A model generated the notes under the pieces. That model did no database searches, was not told where the DNA came from, and worked only from the letters and a program-made list of their open reading frames with translations. This document shows, piece by piece, positions 36,767-45,175 of a stretch of 64,000 nt of DNA. The translations under genes and the position numbers were made by a program. This DNA comes from Astrothelium macrocarpum (lineage: Eukaryota; Ascomycota; Dothideomycetes; Trypetheliales; Trypetheliaceae). The stretch is taken from positions 1-64,000 of the forward strand of contig JAGEMR010000029.1 in NCBI GenBank assembly GCA_021030915.1, in the 5' to 3' direction. Position 1 is the stretch's first letter; every line of letters begins with the position of its first letter.

Positions 36767-37894
36767 ATGGACCACACAATGGATGGGACAGATGAGAGCA
36801 TGAGCACCATCACCGCCTCCACTGTCCATGCCTTTCCCGATGTCCACAACAACGGTTACGGCCAAAATCAGCCGTACGACTCTCGACCGCAGACTTCGTA
36901 CTCAGATACCGGTTTCTCTCGTCCACATTCCGCATCTCAACCTATGGACTATTCACCTTCTCCCGAGGTCGACCAGCATGGAAGATATCCCTCGCCGGGA
37001 GCACCTCATCAGCAGCGTTCAGGCCAAGCCTACTCTCGACCACCCTCTGGTCTTTCGGCCTCAGGAGAACGGTCAGGTGGCTACGCTGACCAAGCGCAAC
37101 GATCTGCTCCAGCGCAGCAAGCTGAAAAGAATACCAGCGTCGTGATCAAGGTTGGCATGGTTGGTGATGCGCAGATTGGAAAGACAAGTCTGATGGTGAA
37201 ATATGTTGAGGGTAGTTGGGATGAGGATTACATCCAAACGCTAGGTACACTTTGGCGCAGCCATTGTAGCGAGTAACGAAGGCATCCTGGCTGAACGTGT
37301 GCAGGCGTCAATTTCATGGAAAAGACCATCTCGATACGCAATACCGAAATCACCTTCTCAATATGGGACTTGGGTGGGCAGCGCGAGTTCGTCAACATGC
37401 TGCCACTCGTGTGCAATGATGCTGTAGCAATCCTCTTCATGTTCGATCTCACGCGGAAAAGTACGCTAAACTCGATCAAAGAGTGGTATCGTCAGGGTCG
37501 AGGGTTCAACAAAACTGCCATTCCCTTCTTGGTGGGTACTAAGTACGATCATTTTGTCAATTTCCCACGGGAAGAGCAAGAGGAGATCTCAACACAGGTA
37601 TGGTTGGCTTCGACGAGCTGGAAAGTGCACCAGTGATGACAGATTCATACAGGCTCGGCGGTTTGCCAAAGCGATGAAGGCAAGCTTGATCTTTAGCAGC
37701 ACCAGTCACAGCATCAACGTCCAAAAGGTAAGACAAATATGTTTTCTAGAAGTAGTCAACTTTGCATGTACTAAACGAATCCACTTCTATAGATATTCAA
37801 GATTGTCCTGTCGAAAGCCTTCGATCTCCGCTGTACAATTCCTGAAATTGAGAACGTGGGCGAACCATTACTGCTCTACCAGTCCGTTGGCTGA
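36767..37894 (+). CDS. TEM1: Tem1/Spg1-type septation GTPase
   Basis: Ras-like GTPase at the top of the septation initiation/mitotic exit network at spindle poles. Exons: 36767-37244, 37305-37597, 37653-37727, 37793-37894, 315 residues. Residues 1-120 are a disordered Ser/Pro/Gln-rich extension. The G domain starts at VVIKVGMVGDAQIGKTSLMV (G1 at 133-140). G3 is IWDLGGQREFVNMLP, with the Gly-Gly-Gln usual in this subfamily. G4 is LVGTKYDHF and G5 is STSHSINVQK. The C-terminus has no CAAX box, as normal for Spg1. Introns are 60, 55 and 65 bases, the last with TACTAAAC as branch site. Confidence 0.93.
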
Positions 37895-39051
37895 TTGGTC
37901 CTTGTACTATCTGTGTCATGAAATTTACTAATACCAGGCACATCATTTCCACGAAAAGATGTTGCTTCGAAGAAAAATAATTTGCGGAGGGCCAAGTCAA
38001 GTAAGCGGCATATGAGCAATGCGGACACGAATGATCAGATTCAAGGGGAAATGTCTTTTTTAGGCGTTGCTGATTTGCAGAACTCGGGTAGGTTGACGGC
38101 ATCCTAATCGCCGCATGGTTGGGCGTTTTGTCGCAGCCCGTGACGTGATAGTCTTATTAGCATTTCAATCAATGAGTTGCAAAATTCGCCCCTTTTTAGT
38201 ATACATGGAGTCCAGTGGTTCATGTACTGTCCCCTGAGGGATATTTCCCGCCTTCAAAACCATTATCCGATGGCAACATGCAGATAATTGAAACATCGCA
38301 TGTCGTTTTGTATCTTTCTTGTAACAGGCACAGTTGAGCTATCGAATTCTCAAGTAAGCTGGCTAAATTTGACACTTAAAACAGTCAATCAACCATCGTT
38401 GTGTAAACTCCTCAAATGACTTGTGCTCCATTTCCTCCGAAATCAAGTTTTCGGTACCTGAGGCACAGCTTCGTCGCCTAAGGTACATCATTAAAGCAAA
38501 TGAAGCAATACTCAACTATCTTACAAACTCCCACCTCACAGTGCCACTTAGACCAGGCAGCAACGCACTCGGACGATACTTACCCCGAGCGAAAACACGA
38601 GAAATTAAAGAAAGGAAAGGGTGTTACCAAAACAGCGCCAGAATAATGCTTTTCGACACTACTCAACCGCATGCTCAGAAGCCGCAAGATGGTAGTGCAT
38701 TGAGAAAGGGATATCGCCACTCCACCGGTGATCGAGTATTCACTGTTCGCAGGATGAGATAAGAAGAATAACCCACTGTCCTCTCCATTCGGGCTTGTTC
38801 ATCGGTTTGAAAGGACGGAAGACTCGGTATCCCGCAAGAAGACGTTGGCGCTGCGGGTTAAATCGTGTCGCACCATCTTACCCTCAATGGAAAAGTCAAA
38901 GGCACCGAAGAAAGCGTGTCATCGATCTTGGAAAAGCTGGCCTTACCCTTTCTGCAGTTGGGGAAAGCACAATGGAGAATCGAATCGAAAAGCAAGTCGT
39001 ATTACCGTCATCCTCGCCCCGTCCCTTCCCATCCATTGTGGACGGCGCCAC
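37895..39051. other. Intergenic stretch
   Basis: About 1.2 kb between two 3' ends. The open frame at 38421-38762 has mixed composition but no family features. Long plus-strand frames starting at 38845 and 38865 are antisense to the U1-70K gene. Nothing is called. Confidence 0.5.
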
Positions 39052-40533
39052 TCAATACCTGCGCTTGCTCCGTGGATCTTCGTACCCATCGCCATCGTGT
39101 TGTCGCTTCCGCGAGTAGTCGTCCCGGCCACCATACCCACCTTCGCGATCGCGGTCGCGATACCCGCCGCCGTCTCGTGGCCGAATCGGCTCGCGATTGC
39201 TCCCGCTGAACGCGCCGTGATGCGATCGGTCGTCGTGGCCCCTACCACTACGACTGTCGAAGCCATTGGGCCCACCATCCGGCGGGCCCCCTCCATACCT
39301 GCGATCGTAGCCCCCTCCGCCGCCTCCAAATCCACCACCACCACCGCCCCTCCCACCCCGCGGCCCAGACGGCGCGCCCTCCGGCGCAAACCCATTCACA
39401 TTGTTGTACCCAATCCCGCCTCGTCCACCCCCTCCACCATAACCCCCACCACCACCACCATACCCACCTCGAAACCCACCGCCTCCACCACCACTGCGAT
39501 CACCATACCCGCCACGGAAGCCCCCTCCTCCACCACCGCCGCGTCCGCCACGGAATCCACCGCCGCCACCGCCGCCAAAGCCGCCACCGCGAAAACCGCC
39601 AGGGCCAGCCGGGGGTCCCCCACCAGCACCACCGCCGCCACCGCCGGCGCCGAAACCAGCGCCGATGGGCCGCGCGGGGACCTGCTTGGTGTAGCCGCGG
39701 CCGCCGAGGCCGCCGCCGTAGCGGCGCGGGCGCCAGCCGGGCACGAGGCGGCCGCGCTCGACGTCGACGAGCACGCGGCGGTCGCGGATGCGGATGCCGT
39801 CGGTTTCTTTGTAGGCGGCTGTTTTGGGGGGGAAAGAGTGAGGTTAGTTAGGGTGTCTTTCTTGAAGAGGGGGGAGGGGATTAAAGGGGTGGGATGGAAG
39901 GAGGGGAGTTTGAGGGAAGGAGAAGGGGAAGGTACCTTTCATGTCCTTTTCGCGCTCGTAGACGATGAATGCGTAGCCGGTTTGGGTCTTCTTGCGGTTT
40001 TTGGGGTCGGTTGTGTGTGTGTTTTCGACGATGCGTATCTGGTAGAGCCATGTTAGACATAAGACGGAAGTGTGGGTGATTGTACGAACTCGCTCAATTG
40101 GTCCATAGCGGCCGAATTCTCTCTCTAGATCCTTCACTTCGGTATCATAGCTGAGACGGGCAACAAAAAGCGTCCGAAGAGGATCACCGCGGACTTGAGG
40201 ATCTTCTGTCGCTTTATCTGTTGCATTGATCAGTTATTCCACCCCCAACATTCCAAGTATCCTTGAGAAGGCCATACAGAGTTTCACATCTTCGCTCACA
40301 AGCCTCTCCTGCCTCTCCTTCGTCTCCATCCGATTCCTGTCGCGTTTTTGTAAATGGCTTTCCGTTACGGGAGCGCTATTGTCGTATTCGTGTAAAGCTT
40401 TCATAAAGCTTCCAACGCCACCAATCCGACTTGTCCTCCGCTCTTCTGGCGCGTGGTCTGATGGGGGCAAGAAACGCAACGCTGGACGCGGAGCGAAAAG
40501 CTGCAAGAGCTGTGGTGGTAGTTTGTCCGTCAT
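39052..40533 (-). CDS. SNP1: U1 snRNP 70 kDa protein (U1-70K)
   Basis: Binds stem-loop I of U1 snRNA and helps select 5' splice sites. Exons: 40533-40278, 40217-40090, 40038-39936, 39818-39052, 417 residues. The N-terminal arm (MTDKLPPQLLQLFAPRPAL then RFLPPSDHAPEERRT) is the family's U1 core-binding peptide. EDPQVRGDPLRTLFVARLSY enters the RRM: RNP2 LFVARL, RNP1 GYAFIVYERE. The RRM ends in RIRDRRVLVDVERGRLVPGW. The C-terminus is a long Gly/Arg-rich tail (GGG, RGG, GYGG units) ending in RSKRRY, replacing the RS/RE domain of animals. The tail's GC-rich DNA creates long false frames on the plus strand. The four exons join in phase through conserved sequence. Confidence 0.93.
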
Positions 40534-40798
40534 GGCGAGTCGCTGAGCTAGAGGAGAGAGGAGATATTGCAACGAAAGAAGTCAAATGTGTAGTGAGCGC
40601 GTAGCGATCGCCCACCAAGAGGCGTCCACGGTTGGGTCAATGCAGCTATACGCTTGCGTAGTGAGGACAGTGAAGCGCGGAAGTTTGGAGTCGGCGATCG
40701 GAGAAGAACTTGACACGTGATCTCGTGTATCCGCAGCTCCCATCACGATCGAACCTCATTTCATCTTTCACACCATCAGGCCCGTAAAACAGAGCGAC
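40534..40798. promoter_or_regulatory. Shared divergent promoter of U1-70K and mL43 genes
   Basis: 265 bases between the two start codons. No specific element is claimed. Confidence 0.45.
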
Positions 40799-41317
40799 AT
40801 GCCCTTGCAGGCCTTGCGCTCAGCCACCAAGCCGCAGGCAAGTCAACAGTTGCTACTTATCATCAATCGCTGGCTGATCATCATGTATAGAATGGCGTGG
40901 GCGCATTCATCCTCCAATGCAAAAGACTGGATTTCCACTACTGCGACTGGGCAGGAAGCTCCAGGGGCATGAAGTGCGTTCTTTAACTTCTCACGTGGAT
41001 TTTCGCTAACATTTATGTCCTCCAGCGCTTTCCTACAGCATACACTTCCGACTTTCGCCCGTCAAAATCCGCAAGTCGAAATCACCGTTTCGCCACGGCC
41101 AAGCAAGCATCCGATAATCAGGGGCACGTATATTAATGGCAAGGAGAAGGCAATTTGCGTAAAAAACCTAGAAAGAGAGCAAGTTCTTCAAAAGGCCGTC
41201 TTATTAAGGGATGCAAGTGGCGAGAAGCTAAGGCGGGCGACAAAGCCAGTCAGAAGTGCAAATGAGAGTGTCAGAGGTATCTGGGATCCCTTCCATGGAG
41301 CCAAATGGAGCATTTGA
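40799..41317 (+). CDS. MRPL51: Mitochondrial large ribosomal subunit protein mL43
   Basis: L51/S25/CI-B8 thioredoxin-like protein of the mitochondrial 54S subunit. Exons: 40799-40837, 40891-40973, 41026-41317, 137 residues. MPLQALRSATKPQ joins NGVGAFILQCKRLDFHYCDW and AGSSRGMN, then AFLQHTLPTFARQNPQVEI and HPIIRGTYINGKEKAICVKN. The C-terminus RSANESVRGIWDPFHGAKW is a family signature. Intron 1 (40838-40890, 53 bases) has a GCAAGT donor and TATAG acceptor. The only nearby GT (40842) gives the wrong phase for NGVGAF. The branch site is likely GGCTGAT. Intron 2 is 52 bases. Confidence 0.93.
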
Positions 41318-41580
41318 TCTGTTCCAAGCACCTTTGGAATGATCAATAGCATATGGGCGGCGTCAACTCAAAGTCTAGCAAATATTTTGGTGTACATAAG
41401 AGCAGTAACTGCATAAATGGCCTTTGCTTTCTCTCGCCAAAATACTCGTGATGCCCCTCGGTCACTTTTGAATGAAGATTGGGAAGCGAGTGGCACCCAG
41501 CGCACCTCTTGCTTTGGAAGGTGAAGGAATGCATCTCAATTTGAAAGATTGCTCATTTATCTTCGGCCATCAACGTGGTT

Positions 41581-42717
41581 TCACGCATTGGAATTGATGA
41601 TATCGACGACTACAGACCAATCAGTACAATGTTACATGAAATGTTGACACAGAACCAGTATTCGGGGGGACTCACATGCAGGTTTGAGACTGGCACCTCC
41701 GACCAAGAAACCGTCAATATCAGGTTGCTTAGCCAATTCTCTGCAATTCTTCTCGCTAACGCTTCCACCGTACAGGATCCGTGTCTGCTCCGAAGCTTGA
41801 GACGAAACTTCTTTCGACAGCCACTGGCGAATAGCAGCATGGACTTCTTGTGCTTGTTCTGTGGTCGCTACTTTGCCAGTGCCAATAGCCCTAAGAAAGC
41901 GTACCAATCAGTATCGAAATCCGCAAAGTGCCGACTGCAAAGGCCCACACACCAGATAGGCTCATATGCGATGACAATTTTCGACCAGTCCTTGGATTTC
42001 TCCGCAACAGCCCGGAGTTGAGCGGTGACCACATCAATCGTCTTGTTAGCTTCTCTTTGCTGCACGCAATTAGTGCCTTATTCACGATCCTCTTTCAATG
42101 CCGACTTGCCTCCAGAGACTCGCCGCAGCATAGAATGACTCCTAATCCTCCATCCAGGGCAGCCTTTGTCTTGCTTGCCACAAACTGTGACATTCCAAAT
42201 CAGCATCCAGCGGATCCATTATCAGCACACGCCGAAGACTTATGCAACTCGTCGGGTACTAATCGACCTACCGAATCATCCTCTTGCAGCACGACCCTTC
42301 TCTCCGAGTGTCCTAACAGAGTCCATGTGATATTAGAGTCCTTTAACTGCGCCACACTAATTTCACCTGTGAAAGCTCCATTCGGCTTATCGAACACATT
42401 CTGCGCCGCGACTTCGATACCCGATCGGAGGTGTTCACGCGTCAGCAGGAGATAGAGTGCCGGAGGAGCGATCACAACCTCTTCAGTCGGAATGTCTGGA
42501 TTAGCTAACTGAAGCGCTGAAACCCACATTCACAGTGCAGATATCAACCTACCGACGTTAGGATCGAGCTTCGCGCCGTTCAGGTTCTGGACAATTTCAG
42601 TGATGGTCTTCACCGAACCATTCCTACGCCTTTCTTTAGCACTGGAGCATCCGCATTGCGCCGGCCGGAGGGGCTGCACATTTTGAAATTGCCGCCGACG
42701 AAGAATTGGCGCGCCAT
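41581..42717 (-). CDS. TPI1: Triosephosphate isomerase
   Basis: Interconverts dihydroxyacetone phosphate and glyceraldehyde 3-phosphate in glycolysis. Exons: 42717-42680, 42623-42553, 42495-42272, 42184-42110, 42059-41953, 41890-41676, 41609-41581, 252 residues, normal length. The active site is complete: the Asn/Lys pair in GGNFKMNGSV (rebuilt across intron 1), the electrophilic His in LLGHSERR, the base Glu in IVIAYEPIWAIGTGK, and phosphate-binding ILYGGSVSEKN and FLVGGASLKPAF. Six introns is many for a 250-residue protein. Intron 4 (42060-42109, 50 bases) has a GCAAGT donor after CTGGAG and joins CCGESLE to QREANKTIDVV. The GT at 42105 gives the wrong phase. Confidence 0.95.
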
Positions 42718-43139
42718 GATGATTTCGTCTGCTTGCTGCTCTTTGAGAGGAGGGTGGTGGATTGCTTGCGCTCGGCTGTGAAGCTGTGTAGGTGGGGTGT
42801 TTAGAGAAGAAGAAAAATGCAATGTTGAATTGAATGGTGGGGCTGACGGGATGACGCGGGAGCTCCGCTGGAACCAGCGGTGGAGGGGCTCCTCGGACCT
42901 CCGCGAGTACACGGTGCAGCAGCGTTTTCTAGCCTCGATTCTCCATGGGCAGAGAATTGATAGAAGCGGTGAAAAGACCATTCACATCTTGGCCGACTAT
43001 CCCTACGTTTGGCGTCGGAGGCACCACCAAGCCATTTTGATCAGGACTTTTGCTAAACGAAGTTCATCACGGTTTTACCTAGTACTGATCTACACGAGTT
43101 TAAAATATCTTTCCAAGACCCCAAGATCTACACTTTGCA
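42718..43139. other. Intergenic stretch between TPI and the SesB-like gene
   Basis: About 420 bases holding the TPI promoter and the 3' region of the hydrolase gene on the same strand. It marks the border between the housekeeping block and the NLR locus. Confidence 0.5.
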
Positions 43140-44499
43140 TTAATTGAAGTTGAAATTGGTCGTTCCTCCTGTCGTTTGTTGGCCTGGTATCACATCCTTC
43201 CCCGATATTGATCCATTGAAAACAATGCTTCCTGACGAAGGCTGTGTGGGACTGACTAAAGAATTGCCTAATGATGGATGCACTGTATCTGTACTTTGCA
43301 ACATTCCTTGAGGCCTTTGACCTGGACGGGATCCTGGGAGATCACAGTCCAGTAAATCCTTGCTTATAAATTGTGTGAGCACATCGCAAATCGCGCGGTA
43401 CCGCGAATCGCTTCTGCCACTACATCTCGCCATTTGCATGTGGTTCGCATCAATGCTCTCAACCGTCTCAAAAGCTTGCGGCAGATCTAGTCTGGACGAA
43501 AAGGAATCAACAACCTGCCATCATTATTATCTCCTAATATATCAGCAAGGTGGAAGGATAAGACTGAGAATGACCAACCTTGTCGTCCGCGCCCTTTATA
43601 CCAGATATTCCGCGCGCCTCTTGGAAAGAATGTATCTTCATTCTAGACTCCAGAACTATAGTTATAAAGTCCTTGTGGATGTTGTCCAAAACCTCGCTGT
43701 TTTCATTTAATTTCTCAAAGATCTCCTTGTGGGAATCTTGAAGAGCGATGGTGGCGAAATTCGATGCAATCTTTCCCCATCCAGTACAACTACTTCCTCG
43801 ATGAGGCGTTCCAAGGAAAATCACTAGTTTTGTTTGCTCCGAACACTTTGGAGACTTGTGTATAGCCTATTCCTCGAGTAAGCGACGAAGTCTATTGGGT
43901 TAACCAGGCGCGAGGGATGTTCAATACATCTTTCACGACAATACCACCAAGACTATGAGCTACAAATATAATCGGACCTGACATTGTCTGTATCATTTTA
44001 GCCCTCCGTTCTCTTTCTGGATCGCTGTTCGATGTTTACCTTCTTCTCTATCTCTCGTTCAATACGAACTGCAAAGTCTTGCCCGTGTTGTGAAATGCTA
44101 TTTTTATTCTTTGGTTGGAAGAGTCCACCAATTGCATCGACATTGTAACCGTATGTCCAAATCTTTGCTGAAGGTATATCTTTCGTGAGGAATTCTTTAG
44201 GCCAAAACCCGTCTGTCGAAGTAGGACTCCCATTTGGTGGCTCTGCCTTCGAGGACGAGCCTGCTTGACTAGACCGGAAGGACTTGAAGCTATCAAGTTT
44301 GCTCCGATGACTGCTTTTTCGCCTAGGTTGTTCTTCCGTCCAAGTCTCTTTTGGATGACCACGTAAACCATGGACGAATACAATGCTACGTCATGTCAGT
44401 CAGAGTGTCTTTCACTAAGTCTTCTCCTTACTTGACGCGGTATTGCTCATTTACGGCATCTTCGCCATCCGAAAGTATCGTGAAACCGTCCCTTGTCAT
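43140..44499 (-). CDS. sesB: SesB-like alpha/beta-hydrolase with C-terminal sigma-type amyloid motif
   Basis: Putative effector of an amyloid-signalling NLR. Exons: 44499-44432, 44385-44040, 43987-43928, 43866-43579, 43514-43140, 378 residues. The fold is a DUF676/serine esterase type: oxyanion segment IVFVHGLRGHPKETWT (24-39), FWPKEFLTKDIPSAKIWTYG, nucleophile elbow FVAHSLGG with Ser150, VIFLGTPHRGSS (173-184), and the likely catalytic His279 in ETVESIDANHMQMARC. A Pro/Ser/Gln linker follows. The last 25 residues form a Gly-rich motif: GSISGKDVIPG then GGTTNFNF. This is the SesB pattern known from Nectria/Fusarium. Read unspliced it looks broken; four introns of 46-64 bases restore one frame. 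The first ATG used lacks upstream in-frame competitors. It is divergent from the NLR gene, 676 bases away. Confidence 0.85.
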
Positions 44500-45175
44500 C
44501 TTCGCTGTGTATCAGGCGTTGCGGGAACCCTTTTAATGATAGCTGAGCAACTTATGAAATGTCAGAGAAAGCGACACCAGTGGTTGCAATAAGAAATGTC
44601 ACTTGCGACGACAATAGATCTAATCGCTGCACGCCCTGTCGGGAGGACCTCATATCATTTTAATTAATCAGAATTTATAAACAATTCATCGAAAAACAAC
44701 CTCAACGACTTTCTCCTTTATTATTTCTGGGAATCTTCTAGCGAGGTGTACAGTAATGATATCTCTTGCGGGCGCAAGTGACATCTCTTGTTGCAACCCC
44801 TGGTGGCGAGAAGTTGAGGTGACTCGATCGAAAAAAAAGCATAGACAATTTCTGTACTTTGCCAACCGCGAAGCCTAACAAGAAACAATGCTACTGGACA
44901 CAAGTAGAATATTGGCTGAAGAGATTAGCAAGTGCAACCTGTCGTGAAAAGCAAGAGCTGTGTGAGTTATAGATGGGACCTTGATTGGCAAACGAGGCGA
45001 GAGGGTCGGCTGTTCGTCATGCAGCCTGGCGAGGGCAGCGATACGCCTTGAGACGCTGGATACAGTTTTGACCCATAAAGCTGATTCCTCCAACGCCAGC
45101 CAATTTTACCTCCTGCTTGGTTTCCGATTATGCTTCAAAACTTATATGATATGATAGGAACAGTTGAGTCGTGAG
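44500..45175. promoter_or_regulatory. Shared divergent promoter of the SesB-like and NLR genes
   Basis: 676 bases between the two start codons. It contains the 230-base imperfect palindrome at 44575-44804. Divergent arrangement allows co-regulation of receptor and effector. An open frame at 44875-45093 on the minus strand has no family features. Confidence 0.5.
44575..44804. repeat. Imperfect palindromic element, copy 1 (two ~90-base arms)
   Basis: The left arm (44575-44666, starting ACCAGTGGTTGCAATAAGAA) and the reverse complement of the right arm (44713-44804, starting ACCAGGGGTTGCAACAAGAG) align along most of their length, for example ATGTCACTTGCG in both. The centre is about 46 bases. 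A related element lies at 45320-45551. No target-site duplication was found. Structure resembles a hairpin-type MITE. Confidence 0.7.

Noticed and set aside
38845..40056. 403-codon open frame on the plus strand
   Set aside because: It is the antisense reading of the GC-rich glycine tail of U1-70K; the minus strand has the RRM and family N-terminus.
43140..44499. SesB-like gene as a pseudogene
   Set aside because: Apparent frame changes are all removed by four introns with GT/AG ends and correct phase, giving an intact 378-residue protein.
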